A DNA stretch of 64,000 nt from Silurus meridionalis. Taxonomy: Eukaryota > Chordata > Actinopteri > Siluriformes > Siluridae. Positions 11,990 to 23,684 of the stretch are shown piece after piece. A program made the position numbers and the translations under genes. The notes under the pieces were generated by a model. It did not search any database. It saw nothing but the letters and a program-made list of their open reading frames with translations, and had not been told where the DNA came from. The DNA is taken from positions 6,334,460-6,398,459 of the forward strand of contig NC_060906.1 in the NCBI RefSeq assembly GCF_014805685.1, in the 5' to 3' direction. The first letter of the stretch is position 1. Each line of letters starts with the position of its first letter.

Positions 11990-13356
11990 TATTATTATTA
12001 TTAGATCAGAGTTGGTCCGTTTTGGCACTACTTTCTGTGTGACACTACAAAGCTCGGCAATAAGTTGTTCCATGAATTTTTTATGGGACACGTCACCATA
12101 CAGTTCTTTATGCACAATGAAACTGTTGGTGGCAGCAATGTCCCAAGAAGTGTAGGAAAAATCTTTCGCTACCACTTTATTGTTTTGTGCTGTGCTGTGT
12201 AGTATTGTAACAGTTGATCAGACAGGTCAACGCCCCCCATGTGCTGGCTGTATGCAGTTACAAGTGCAGTGCATGGAAATGTCTTTGTTTCCCATTTACC
12301 TTGTAATTTCACCCTCCTCTGCACAGTGTCTCCTGTATATGCAGAATAAATGGTGGAACACAATGAGACCTCGTGTGTCCATCCACTTCACAAATACAAG
12401 AGGCCCATCCCGAATCCACCTGATGGATCCCCTAGGAAAGCTTTGAGAGAGAGCATTATCTGCATTTCGAGGGCAATCTTTCCTGTTCTCTCTGTACATC
12501 CCACATGCACCAAACTTCATAAATAGCAAGTCTTTTAACAGCTTTGGACTTGTGTAAAAATTGTCCATGTACACATTTACCATCAAAAAGAGATGTCGCA
12601 GCATCATACGATAGTCCATGGCATGTGGGAAAGTTGTTCTTTCCTGTGTATACAGAAAAGTCCATGGTTCATCCATTTGAGGAATCAGCAAGAACAAACA
12701 ACTTGAAACCCCACTTAGTTGGCTTGGCTTTCATGTACTGTGTCCTCCCAGTGTTAGCTTTGCATGCTACCATCCTCTCATCCACGGCTAAATGTCTTCT
12801 AGGATGATAGATTGCTTTGCATGTTTTACGGATTGTGTCCATAAGCGGTTTCACTCTGAACAGACGGTCATGTTTAGATGTGCCCCTTTTTTTGTCATTT
12901 TCTTTGTCTGCATCTGAATGACTCATGCGTACATTCCACGAAATTGTCCCTTGACATAATTGTTGCTGGAAAGGGAACTGTGAAAATACTGCTCTGTCTC
13001 CAGTAGTCTATGATGGAGGGCAACTTTACCATTGCCATGTAAAATAAGAGCCCAATGTAGCGATACATCTCACTCACGGTTACATCTCTCCATTTGTATT
13101 TGCATCCCTTGGCTATTGACTTGGCAGCTTGAGCATTTGTGTTGTGGCACAAAGTTGACACAACACTGTCCGGGAAAAATATTTTAAATAGACTACATGG
13201 AGAATGAGAGTCAGAAGACCTCAGTTGAGGTTCAGGTTCACGTACAGGCAGGAATCGCAGAGTCTGTGGAACTGTGTCGTTATCTGTCTGATCCTTCCAT
13301 GACATGGTGGACTGTGTGTGCTGCCCTTGCCCTTTTTGGAGCAGGTGCTTGATCAC
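11990..13356 (-). pseudogene. piggyBac-type (PGBD) transposase, main exon, frameshifted
   Basis: This is the DDE_Tnp_1_7 transposase domain, in pieces across several frames on the minus strand. The order is: 12895-13356 (N-terminal domain, 'YRYIGLLFYMAMVKLPSI'), 12669-12926 ('HLAVDERMVACK', first catalytic Asp), 12296-12697 ('VYMDNFYTS', second Asp), 12169-12363 ('HMGGVDLSDQ', third Asp) and 11975-12175 (C-terminal 'DIAATNSFIVHKEL'). All three catalytic aspartates of the family can be seen. At least three one-base frameshifts break the frame, so no working enzyme is predicted. The C-terminal cysteine-rich domain is not seen. A CA repeat lies just upstream at 13369-13392, within what looks like an intron. 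Confidence 0.85.
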
Positions 13357-13368
13357 ATCCGTTTATGA

Positions 13369-13392
13369 AACACACACACACACACACACACA
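13369..13392. repeat. CA microsatellite
   Basis: About 12 CA units in the presumed intron of the piggyBac gene. Confidence 0.9.
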
Positions 13393-13489
13393 TCACTAAT
13401 TGTGTCATTGGTAAAGTTGTTTGCATGTCATACAATGCAATAATGATTCAAACTAAATATAATTTAGGAAAATATAAAATATGTACTTA

Positions 13490-13605
13490 CTCAGGATGAT
13501 TCTCGGTCGAACTGAAAATGGAGCGACGCCTGCGTGGCCTGGTGTGAGTTTCCAGTGAAGGCAAGGGTGATGCAGCCACATCAAACTATGTTTTATGATG
13601 ATGAA
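13490..13605 (-). pseudogene. probable middle exon of the piggyBac-type gene
   Basis: The minus strand has a short open stretch ending 'RRRRSIFSSTENHPE', followed directly by a good donor (gtaagtac). It lies upstream of the main transposase exon and is separated from it by about 90-130 bp that include the CA repeat. The composition (basic, Ser/Pro-rich) suits the disordered N-terminal part of PGBD proteins. The exon limits are inferred. Confidence 0.45.
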
Positions 13606-13935
13606 TAAACTTGAACAATATATATTTGTTAGCATGCATTGTACAGCCTATAGGCCTATTTGTTGATGGGCCATAGACCATAATGCATCTCAGACATTTA
13701 CACTATCACCATTTACAGCTGAGCAAATAATGGAAAATGTTACATTCATAAGGCAGTAATTTAGCTATAACATTTACACCTCCAGCATTCTGAAACATCT
13801 CTGCTAGCTATCACTCCATAACAGCCTTTCAGGATGATAAGTGACACTAATCAAAACTGAACTGAGGCTAAAATATAACTTTATATATAACGTCAACAAT
13901 ATTTAGGGCATACAATTACAAACAGTTCATGTTAC

Positions 13936-15381
13936 TGTAGCGAATTTAGCTCACAAAAAAAGAAACATTTAAGTTGAATTGACGGTAATGGAATTAACAT
14001 TACACTTATTTCTCTGTTCGTTCGGCAAACAGACAGTATAATTTATATTAATTCTATAAAAGAGGTATCTCCCTGGCCAAGAAAGACGTAACCCCCTTTT
14101 ACCTTATACCGTAAATTAAATTAAAAGAGCATGTAGTTCAGACCAGATGTTTGCAGGAACTTCGCATTTATGGAACATACTCCGAGACAATTACTTGTGA
14201 AAAATATGGCGTTTAATAAATGAGACAAACACACATAGAACTAGCTACACAAACAAACAAAAGAAATAAAGAAAATAAAAATAAAAAACAAAAGATAAAA
14301 CTAGGAAAGGAGGAAGAGGAAGGAAAAAGAAGAAAGAGGAAAAGGAAAGGGGATGGATGGAAATGTTTAAGCTTCAAAATTAAGCACACCCTAACTGGGA
14401 AATCGTCACAGGAATTTAAATTCACCTTGAGATTCACTAAGACTTAAAATACGCATCTAAATTCGTTGTTAAAGGAAACGGTTACTTGCATTGGCTTGTT
14501 GCACAAGAGTCCGGATGCGAAAAGGAAATCTTTGAAGAGCCAGTTAGGGTGGGGTCAGATGTTCTTCCAGGTTCTCCTGAAGATCAGAGCGGTGGTTGTT
14601 CTTGGAAGTGAAGCTTGCCGGAAGATCTTGAAGAAAGAGGGAGTCGTTTCCAAGCTGTTTCATACGTCTGACCAACGATTGGTGGTGTTCGTGACATTTT
14701 AAGGGTCTCGAACTCCACCCATCTTTGGGGGAACGGCCAATACTAAGGGTTGAAATTTTGGAGGAAAAACTTCCCTTTGTTTCATGTGTCTGTGGGCGTG
14801 GTTCGGACTATAGAAGTTTTTTGTCTGAAGTGTTTTAAGAGGGTATGGTGACTTTCGTGATCAGATAAAATGCACCATTGTTTGGGAAATAAGTAACAGA
14901 ATTTTGTGGTCATTTGGATACTAAACATGAACAGGAATGACTGCATAAAGGCATTACATACTTTGATTCGTAATCAAAGTGTAACTGATGTTACTCCAGT
15001 ATTGTGTTCTGATAAAAAGGAAACACTAAACACAATGCACTTTCAATAGGGAAGCGAAAAGCGGATGATTTTGGATCAATTTTGACATCCAGCCTTAAAA
15101 GAAATTGCAGCAATAGAACAGGGGTAAATAAACTTACAGAGATCAGTAATTATAGTATAACTGATGTTAATACAATGTTGTATTCTGATCAAATAAAATG
15201 CACCTTTGTCAGGAAAGTAAAGAACAGATAACTAAGTCAATTAAGCCTTAATAGAAGAGACAACATTAATAGTTACATTAATAGAATTTTTATATACATA
15301 CAAATATATAGGTTAATGTCGTGGGATGTGGAGCATCTTATTTATTTTGTTTTATTAGGAGAAGGAATGTTCCCATGTGGG

Positions 15382-15429
<48 letters not shown>

Positions 15430-15709
15430 AGGGTCAAACAGAGAATCTGCAAAGGGGGTTATCTGTCTTGTGGTAAATTTCAAACGTTCTGGAGTGGGGT
15501 GTGTGTGTGAGTGCGATTAGAGGGTCTTTGTGAATTTAACAAGAGTTGAGGGTTTGGGCCTGTTTCGTGTCTTTGGAAGGGGGAGTGTGACACTTCCGGA
15601 TATATATCACTATCAATAAAAGTTTCAACTTTTGATTGGGGTGAAGATGTCATAGGTTAAAAGGAATGCCTGGGACATGAAATCTAAATGACCTGTGCCA
15701 GACGCTACA
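13936..15709. mobile_element. solo LTR (TGTAGCG...CGCTACA family), copy A
   Basis: The element starts TGTAGCGAATTTAG and ends GACGCTACA, giving the short inverted TG...CA ends of an LTR. The 4-bp word TTAC is present on both sides (13932-13935 and 15710-15713), a perfect target-site duplication. It is 1,774 bp long. It includes a purine-rich tract (14230-14360) and a long GT repeat (about 15385-15420). Related copies are at 16862-17765 and, in reverse orientation, 46261-54891. It sits within the piggyBac gene, between the N-terminal exon and the rest, so it is younger than that gene. I found no internal retroelement genes, hence solo LTR. Confidence 0.8.
15385..15421. repeat. GT microsatellite
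   Basis: An uninterrupted run of about 18 GT units followed by GGGTGGGTG, inside solo LTR copy A. Copy C of the same LTR has an AC run at 46519-46542 on the opposite strand, consistent with an ancestral repeat in the family. Confidence 0.9.
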
Positions 15710-15801
15710 TTACAAATAAGCAGATATTGGCGGATTTTTGTTGTAATATTAAAAGGCAATCCTGACAAAAGCTAGGCAGAGATGTCTACAAACAATTAGT
15801 T

Positions 15802-15993
15802 TTATATGATTAGAATGTAAGACTTAACCAACTTATCGTAGCAACTTGCTGGAAAGTCCTCAAATGGGTCGGTTCGCTCTTCAAAATGCAAATGCTCCTC
15901 GTCGGAATCGCAATCTTCTTCGGATGAAAAGGTAAATTCTTCATGACTGTCCAAAAGCATCTGAAGAGCTTCCTCACCGGTGTAGCGTGTCAT
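15802..15993 (-). pseudogene. N-terminal exon of a piggyBac-type transposase
   Basis: A 63-codon frame starts 'MTRYTGEEALQMLLDS' and runs into an acidic stretch ('SSEEDCDSDEE'). This is the typical N-terminus of PGBD/piggyBac proteins in fish. The frame continues past a possible splice donor (ttggttaagtc) near its end. It is on the same strand as, and upstream of, the exons at 13490-13605 and 11990-13356, so the three probably formed one gene of about 4 kb before LTR copy A inserted. It could instead come from a second piggyBac copy. Confidence 0.65.
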
Positions 15994-16554
15994 CTTTCAA
16001 ACGCAGCTAAATGTGTAATAATCTCAGTGGAATCGCATTGTTTTATGCCACTGTCCGGGGGGGGGCGTGTGACTCATCAAACTATTTTACCTGTAAATAG
16101 CGGGGGGCGTGTCCGGTCGCAGCTCATTATCAGATAATGACATGAGGTGGAAAGTCTGTGCCTCTACTTGGTTTCACGATCTATATTCATTGGAAACGTT
16201 TATTTCATCAACTTATTCTAAAACTACATACTTTAAGCTGTCTAAAGATATCTTTTTTATTTCCGTGATTTAGATATTGGCCGCTTTTTAATGACGTGTT
16301 TCTAAATGAAGATCACGCAGACAAAGGCGACAGATGACGCACCCTAAATATTTTATTCATTTTTTTAAAAATACGTTTTGTTTATATAGTGAGCATACAC
16401 AAATGAAAGTAGACCCTTTACAGATTTACATGTATTACTTTGACATGTTTGTTTAAATATGACCGAGCAGTTTAAGCTCTTTTTTGCTGGCTTCTGAAGA
16501 AAAAAAAGCACGTTTGGGTGTCGGCGGCAAATCAGACTCCAGAGGGTTAAATGT
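15994..16554. other. unassigned; GC-rich then AT-rich
   Basis: Positions 16045-16125 contain poly-G stretches and GGGGGGCGTGTCCGG-type blocks just upstream (minus strand) of the piggyBac N-terminal exon. This may be its promoter or leader, but I can show no element end. The rest is AT-rich with no recognisable gene. Confidence 0.3.
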
Positions 16555-16868
16555 CTGGGCACTGCCAAGCAATGCACCCTTGCAGGCAAAATCAAACAGC
16601 ACCCACATCTCCTTCAGGTTGTTTTGAACCAGTGATACAGTGAGCGGGAGCTGGTGCCGTGCCGGAACTGCGCTCACACACTTCAGTCTTTGTAGATTTG
16701 TTTCTGATCTTGTGTGCTTCATCTAGGATGATGTAATCCCAGAAAAACTCATGTCCTCTGAATGAGGCCAGCTGCTGCCAGTTATTAATTACCATTTGAT
16801 ATGTTATGACTGCTCCACCCCTACTCTGGATTCGTTCCAGGTTCCGGCTGTGCTCAAATTTGTTATTA
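16555..16868 (-). pseudogene. ERCC6L-like (PICH) SNF2 helicase fragment
   Basis: The minus strand encodes 'TYQMVINNWQQLASFRGHEF', then 'WDYIILDEAHKIRNKSTKT', then, after one frameshift, 'QNNLKEMWVLFDFACKGALL'. This is the SNF2 ATPase segment around the Walker B/DEAH box (motif II) and motif III. The wording, 'INNWQQL' and 'LFDFACKG' in particular, matches ERCC6-like (PICH) rather than other SNF2 proteins. ERCC6L is a centromere and chromosome-bridge translocase. Only about 100 residues remain, with no flanking exons and a frameshift near 16680. It lies between a piggyBac gene and an LTR. This is an isolated decayed fragment, either a pseudogene or a piece captured by a mobile element. Confidence 0.75.
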
Positions 16869-17765
16869 ACGGGTTATAGTTACTCCCAAATATTTAAGTT
16901 GAAATTGACGGTAATGGAATTAACGTTACACTTATTTGGTCTGTTCGTAAGCCAAACAGACAGTATAATCTTTATTAATTCTATAAAAGAGGTATCTCAG
17001 CGGCCAAGAAAGACACAACCCTCCTTTATTGTTTTTACCGTAAAAATTAATAGAGCATGTAGTTTAGACTGAATGTTGCAGGAACCTTAAGATATGAGCA
17101 GTACGCAGAGACAATCACTTTTGAAAAATATGGCGTTTATTGAATGAGACAAACACAACATAAAGCTAACTACACAAACAAACAAAGTAAAGAAAACAAA
17201 AAATTTAAATAAAATAAAAGTTAAAATTAGGAAAGGAGGAAGAGAAAGGAAAAGAAGAAAGGAGAGAAAGGAATGGCAAGCTTAAACTTCAAATTAATCA
17301 CATCCTAACTCAGAAATTGTCACGGAAATGTTATTTTGCCTTAATATTCTTGGTTTAAAATTTAACACGCCTCTGAAATTAGTTGGTAAACAGATTACTT
17401 GCATTGGTTTGTTGTGCAAGAGTCCGGATGAGCGAGCTCGAATTACTGGACTGAACATTAATTAGTTGGGTTCAAGACTTTTTTTAAAGGTCTTGAACCC
17501 CACCCATCTTTGGGGGAATGGCCAATATCCAGACATCCTGGAGCCATGTTTTGAAAGTGGATTGTTTTATAGTTAGAGGGTCCCTGTGAACTCAACAAGA
17601 GTTCAGGGTTTGGTCCTGTTTCGTGTCTTCAGAGGGGGAGAGTGACAATGTGGGATACACCACATTTAAGCCGGGTTGCTCGTCCTTTTGATTGAAGAGC
17701 AGATGTCAAAGTTTAAAATGGATGCCTGGGACATGAAATCTAAATGACCTGTGCCAGGCGCTACA
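16862..17765. mobile_element. LTR of the TGTAGCG family, copy B (truncated)
   Basis: From about 16895 it matches copy A ('gaattgacggtaatggaatt', then 'ggccaagaaagac', the purine-rich tract and the block at 17640-17765). It ends at the same CGCTACA terminus. It lacks the terminal 50 or so bases at its start and the middle 800 bp of copy A, so it is internally deleted. It abuts the ERCC6L-like fragment. Confidence 0.75.
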
Positions 17766-18168
17766 TTAGCTTGGAGCTGATTTGAGTGTTATAGCATTGT
17801 TGGCTAAAACCATGTTTACTATCTCCCTCTCTTGCTGTTCTGTGAACATAGAAGGCCTTCCCCCTTGTCATTCCTGACCCTCAATCCTATGTAGGAAAAA
17901 AACAGTATACAATAGTACAGTAATTTTACAGAAAAAGGTAACAGAAGTGCTGATAGAATACAGAACTGTGAGCAGTAACTGAAACCGTGCAGATGTTTTT
18001 GATATGATATTTTTACACTACCTATTTTCCAGTCGAAATGTTCTTATCACACTTGCCACTGTGTATCGGCTTAGATTTGGCTATACTTGTTGTAGTTGTA
18101 GGTTCATCTGTTTCCTTTGAGATCTCTTTAGTCACCCGACCTACACAGAGGTTCACTATCCACCATGC
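17766..18168. other. unassigned sequence flanking the retrovirus
   Basis: No known family is recognised. The minus strand has a short Thr/Ser/Lys-rich open stretch at about 18030-18150 that could be a degenerate exon. Conservation cannot be judged from one sequence. Confidence 0.3.
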
Positions 18169-19688
18169 TGTAAGGTGGAAACCACCCACTGGTCCAGTGG
18201 CGGTCTCCAGAGGCGTGGCGAAGGATTCTCACGTGTTTTAGTCTTTCCGTTCACTTTAGATAATAAGATATGGATTTATGCATTTCTTCATTTTGCTTAT
18301 TAATCGCTTATCTGACTCTAATTAAATAAAACAATTAATATTTACATAGGTTGTTATTTTACTAATAGTATAATTTGGATGGATGTTTGTTTATTTATTC
18401 TGATTAAGCTCTGGTATTACACTCGTTCATTCGGTTCTCATAGTCGCACATGATCCTAGTATGGGCCTTTATAATTAATATACTGGTCAAAGGTCATAAG
18501 CAAATCAGTATTGGTCGCTGCCAGAGGTTGAACTATACGCTTAAGCGGCCGCTCTCTGCATGCTCAACTTTAAACATACTTTATTTAGTCCCCTTAGAGG
18601 TGACACTTAATTATTACAATAATTATTTCTAACCACAGATAGTGAATAGAATAATATTGATATAATCAGAGGTTGAGTCTGACCCTATTTAGAGTGATCA
18701 GAAATGTTACTCTTAACGGAAATACATATTGTTAGCCTCCACGCTTCTAAGTACACATAAGCTAACGCCAAGTGCTAGTCGTATCTCTCAAATCCTCAGC
18801 TGATGTATTATTCACTATCTAACTGGGATTTAGGCCGATCCTAGCCTGATTTTCAGCATTATGGTAACTGCGGATGCAACGTTATTACTTGCAGTGTCAA
18901 CATTTACCGAGCAACACAGAATAAAATCAAACATACCAATTTATTAACCAGGTAAGAAAATCACAATTCAAAGCCAATTTATTGTTCAATTAAAATATAA
19001 CAAATACAAACCAATAGTATTTACAGTGGAACAGAAAATATAAAACCTTTCATACCTGGTACATGACGACACACAGTAATTGTGCGGGAGATCTGTTTAC
19101 AGATTCCCTAAAATGTTTTAGTTCTCCTTAAATACCCAGATAGAATAAACATTATGTAAACATTTATTTAGCAATAGGAGTTTGCATTGATTGGTAGTAT
19201 CCGGCGTCTGTCCTGGATGCGCGTGCACGTGTGTGCGCGCCTCGTCTGGCTGGATGCGAAGATCTCGCACTGTTCTGATCAGCGTGGGGAAGGCACCAGA
19301 CCTGTGGGAGGCACCTCGCCTGTATACATTTGTAGTAGGGCACACGCCCCTTGCATACAGTTGTTTTCTTAACTCTATTAAACCTTTTTTGTTTTATTGC
19401 TGTGGGAATGGGACCTGTGCACCAGTCGCGATAAAACCTTTGTAATGAAATGAAACATGAACATTTTCCGTCGTTATTTACATGTCATATGGCCTTCCTT
19501 ACACAATTATCTGATGTGCTGTAGAATGTCCTGTGGTGGGAATGTAACAAGGAAAGGAGGGGTAGAGGGGTCAGACATTTGTCTGCAGATCTACCATTTG
19601 TATGGAGATGTGGTGTTTGAAGACCAAGGGTAGCTCTCCAGGGAGCCTACTGTTCTGGTTCTCGAGAGGGGTGTTGTGGGGTCTTCGT
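18169..19688 (-). repeat. 3' LTR of the endogenous retrovirus
   Basis: In plus orientation it starts TGTAAGGTGG, the inner end of the LTR next to the primer site in the other copy. It ends about 19688, where the match with 23706-26410 stops. The internal side carries a purine-rich stretch, read on the minus strand as ggcaggggacga, at the expected position of a polypurine tract. Length is about 1.5 kb. The related solo LTR at 27669-29186 is nearly the same length. Confidence 0.8.
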
Positions 19689-19919
19689 CCCCTGCCGTGA
19701 GTCCTGGATGAAACTTGTTGTGACGTAAAGAGTTCTCTTTTGATGTTTTTGTTGCCTCGGGCACCTACAGGGCACACACCCTGCACTCTCGGGCATCCAT
19801 GCTGTGGACCTTTTGGTCAGGATCAAGCAAAAGTCTTAGTTATTTCCCCACTTGGCCCCGTGGGCGAATTTGAATAGGGTACCTGCGGGGTCAGACAAAG
19901 CAATTTATTTATATTTTTT

Positions 19920-20790
19920 CATATTTAGAGTCTTTGGAACACGGGTATCTGCAGTGGGCTGACCGAGTGGATGAACTGGATAAAAGTTGTGCAGTCTTTC
20001 GTGCCAGGTTGGTTTCAACCTGTGCTTGGTTTAGGTGGTATTCAGTTTGCAGGATCAGCCTTTGTGTCAGGTCCATCGCGTCAACCACAGCTTGGGTACC
20101 TTGCTCATAGAAAGTGTCATCCCACTATGGTGAGGTCTCTGTTTCCAGTGGCATTTTTCCTAAAATGTTGACTTGGCCCATTGAAAAGTCCTGTCACTTC
20201 CAAGCAGAACAAGTGATTAGCAGGGCAGGTCAGTCCTCCGTAGGTAAAAGAATTCATTTCACTGACAACGCACCACTGTGTGCGAGACACCTGGACAGCA
20301 TCAGAATAACCATGCAGTGACTGAACGTTTATAAATTTGGTGTCATTGGGGAAGAAAAGTTGCAAAGTGTTACATGTACAGATAATATAATTGTGTGTTT
20401 CATGGCAACATGTGCGACTGTTAAACAAGGTCTCAGTACCCTTTTGTGTCATGTATCCAGTGAGGTGATCCCATTTAATTACCTGATCCTTCACTACCAC
20501 GCCCATAGAGTGTATGGTAGTGGATGTCTTGTTAATATTCCCTTTAATCAGTCCACCAGGAGGAATAGGATATAGTTTGGACATTCCTTTGGTTTGCTAT
20601 ATCCACAAGTGGTTAAATTAAAACAATGTTTCATTATCCATGAGCAATTCTGTGGCCCGGTGTAATTATCTGGGTCATAGACACATTTTCCTACGCAATG
20701 CATGCCTTCTCTCGGGCTAGTCCAGACAAAGGCTTCAGGTTGATTGTTATGAGGTACATATGAAGTTATCAAATTTATATTCGGCATAAC
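19920..20790 (-). pseudogene. retroviral envelope remnant
   Basis: Minus-strand frames at 20548-20787 and 20117-20584 and a further open stretch at 19950-20110 read as a retroviral envelope. They are cysteine-rich with several N-glycosylation sequons, followed by a Gln/Asn/Leu-rich segment resembling a heptad-repeat part of the transmembrane subunit. The frame is broken at least twice, the N-terminal surface part is incomplete, and the cytoplasmic end cannot be traced. It lies directly upstream of the 3' LTR, as expected. Assignment to epsilon-like fish retroviruses is a guess from overall character. The copy is not functional. Confidence 0.6.
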
Positions 20791-21164
20791 TCATATGCGT
20801 AGTGTTGCTTGTTTCAGTGTGTACACCTATATATTGCGGGCTCTAAATCTTTGATTAAATAACATTTTAGGATCTAATCCATTGTTGATTTTTTCGTAGA
20901 GAGTGCGCATGCTCCCAATTTTTGCTCCTGGTTCTGCTTTAAGTTGATACCAGGCCGTTATGTTGTTAAAAGATGTGCGTGCCTGTGTGTCACCTGAAAT
21001 GTTTACTATAGGGAGATGGTTGGAGCCTACTTTAAAGCAAATTTTAGTTGCGCAATTTGGTTCCGGTACTACTCCGGGAGGCCACGTGGCTAGTTCTCTG
21101 GTTGAAAGTGTACTGAAAAATGTGGATGACCTCTTAGTGTATTTCCATTCCCATCTCCCACATT

Positions 21165-21208
<44 letters not shown>

Positions 21209-21285
21209 TGAAACCCTTTGACCCAGCTTGATGCAATTGGGTCCAGAAACTTTCCTCTTGTCCAGTCTCCATGGCATTGCTGCAG
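20791..21285 (-). other. pol deletion junction with GT/CA repeat
   Basis: Reverse transcriptase beyond its first 50 or so residues, RNase H and integrase are absent between 21286 and the envelope. The stretch contains a GT run (plus strand, about 21168-21202). The microsatellite at the join suggests a deletion or repair event at this point. A degenerate upstream part of env probably occupies the lower half. Confidence 0.5.
21168..21202. repeat. GT microsatellite
   Basis: About 17 GT units at the pol-deletion junction of the endogenous retrovirus. Confidence 0.9.
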
Positions 21286-21504
21286 TCAACCTCTGGTTTC
21301 AAGCTGCTGGACTATTTCATGCACTGCTGTTTCAGCCTCAGGCTTGATGCGGTATTGTCTTTGTGGGGGAGGTGGCTCTCCTTCAATACACTCAACAAAA
21401 TCAATAAGGCCACAGTCATGTTCATGATTAGCCCAAACAGTGCTGTGCTTGTCAATCAACTGTTGAATGAGATCTGTAGTGGAAATGAACATAATTCTGA
21501 CCAC
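21286..21504 (-). pseudogene. start of retroviral reverse transcriptase
   Basis: A minus-strand frame of 72 codons carries the segment that leads into a retroviral reverse transcriptase, including a proline-rich 'EPPPPQRQYRIKPEAE' stretch. It stops at the pol deletion. It partly overlaps the end of the protease frame in another register. Confidence 0.6.
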
Positions 21505-21886
21505 GTTCCGTGGTGGACATTTTCACTGTCTTGTTAGTTTGAATTTCAATCTGTTTTTCAAAACAATGAATGACAAATCCATGTTTTTTCATAATGTCCT
21601 TTCCCAGTACAGTCCCCTCACTGTTGTTTGACAAGTACCAGAAAGGTTCTTCAATTATGTCTATGCCTAAGTCAAGTCGAGCGGGCTGGGTTTGTGTTGC
21701 TACCATTAGCGTGTCGCCGATGCCTTTTATGTGTATGGTTTCGTCTGATAATGGCAATCGAATATTTGTACATGAGCATGCTGCGCCAGTATCAATAAGT
21801 ACATCAGCTAATTGGCCTCCTAAATTAGCTCTTATTTTGATCCGGTTGCCGCTCTTAATTATGCTTCCAATAGCAATAGAGGCCAC
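21452..21886 (-). pseudogene. retroviral aspartic protease
   Basis: A 144-codon minus-strand frame contains the retropepsin active-site signature 'VLIDTGAACSC' (D-T-G) and a downstream 'GTVLGKDIM' flap-end/dimer region. It lies between nucleocapsid and reverse transcriptase, the retroviral order. In a working virus this enzyme would cut the Gag and Pol polyproteins. The domain itself is open, but its neighbours are broken, so it is a relic. Confidence 0.75.
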
Positions 21887-23428
21887 GCACCCCTATGAGA
21901 AACTGTATTTTTCTGGCGCCGAACTCGCAACGATTGCTCCGTTCTGCGATTCATTTTGTTTTTTTGATGTGGCGAGGAGTATGATAAATTATCTCCGCAT
22001 TTTTTCAGAGGGATCAGTTTGGTTTTGCATTTGCTGTCTGTCCCCATGTCTTTTGAAGCAGTCTTTTGTGTACTGATTGTTTTTTCTGCAAAAGTTACAA
22101 TATTTGTGTTGGGATCTCGGGTAGGGTTTTTCTTTGCCCTGTCCTTTTGTTGTCCATTGTGCAGACGCAATGGCACAAGGTTTATTTTTCCATCCAGTCT
22201 ACTACTGCTCTGAATGTGTTCTCTGCTGGATCCACACCATTTAACAGTGCCTTTTGGATCGGAGGGCCAGCGTGATTTTTTTTTTTTATTATTTGTAACA
22301 ATACTTCATAATCATGACTTGCATCTTCAAAACCAGAATGCTCTTTATATGTTACCCATAATCGCATAAGTTTCAAACACTTTGTTGGGTGCTTGTTTTA
22401 TGTCTAAAATTCTGTCCCAGTCTACATAGGTTGGCCCTCTTATGTTTAGCAGCGCCACTTTTAACCGTTCATAAATTGCATCATTTGGTTTCGTAATTTT
22501 TCCTCTCTATCATGTCTCCGGATTTTATTTCAGCGGTCAATTTTGGTTTAATTTCCTCGGGAATGGTGAGGAGTGCTATTTGCCACACGTCTCGGACTTC
22601 TAGTCTGTACAAAGTTTCCCAATACGGCTGAAACGGGCCTTTGCGAGGCATCATCCCTACGACCTGTTTATTTCGTGAGCACTCTTCGCATGTTAATGGA
22701 CTACTAATAGTTGTAATCTCGTCGGTTGCGTTTGTTACAGTTTTTAGTACGGCCACTTTGACTGAATTTTGCGGAACATCGTTCGATTTCGCTCTCATTG
22801 GGCTTATCTGATTAGCACCCTCAGGCTCTTGCATTGGAGCTCGGTTACGAGCATCTCTCTGCATTTTAGCCCCTAACGAGGCTATATCAGCATCTTCGCT
22901 ATCGTTTTTTGTTCCGGCGTCTAACATTTTCATTTATGGCTGCTTGTTTAATTGCAGCTACGGGGACACCCGAATGATCACAGCAGTCTTTGAGCGTGGA
23001 TATGTAACTGTTACCGTTTTTGAGTTTCTTTTGAAGTTCGTCAATTTTTTTTAGCCATTGTCTCGCTTTCTTGCCCAGCTTTGTTTTTCATAAGCGAACA
23101 AGTCGACCTGAGCTCGTACCCTTGTTAGTTCATCTCAACGTGAATTTTCAATCTCTTTTATGCTTGCTATTGTCCGCTCGTTTTTGGTAATGGTTGCCAA
23201 ATCGTTGCGACGCAACAGGTAAACAATAGCGAGGGGAGTCTTTTTATATTTTGATTTCGTTTCCAGTTTACGGCTCTTGGCAGAATACCAGGATACGATT
23301 TAATTATTGCTCCATGTGAGATTTAGTCCCTTTTCCTTTAACAGAACAAGGGTGTTTTTTAGCTTTAACGTGGCTGTTTCCATGATTTCCTTCTCTACAC
23401 TGCTTCTATAATGTCCCTGAGAATCCAT
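21859..23428 (-). pseudogene. retroviral gag remnant
   Basis: The minus-strand frames 22481-22933, 22182-22376 and 21859-22176 lie between the leader and the protease. An ATG at 23428 begins a 42-codon stretch that stops at a frameshift and is a plausible gag start. The middle frames have capsid-like character. The last has a Cys/His-containing, basic, nucleocapsid-like segment in an alternative register. At least four frame breaks are visible. The assignment rests mainly on position and on the protease that follows. Confidence 0.6.
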
Positions 23429-23684
23429 GTTTCCTCTAAATTCTTATGCCCCACCGGATTTCTACGGTCTCCGGTCTAACAATGGGCGTACCGGCCCGTT
23501 CTAATTTATGTGTCTATATTGGGTGTGCAAAACTTTCCCTCAACACTTCTAATAGGCAAAAAGGAACAAACTTACCACAGCAGCTGTAGGCAGGGAAGGA
23601 GAAGATCAAACCTCATATCTTCTGTGGGAATCCAAAATGAATAGTCGCATCGGAAAAACGTCACTCGCCTGTGCAGGTAGAGAG

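Noticed and set aside
14213..14447. Frames in the purine/pyrimidine tract of LTR copy A
   Set aside because: Low-complexity composition; the same tract occurs in the other LTR copies with different frames.
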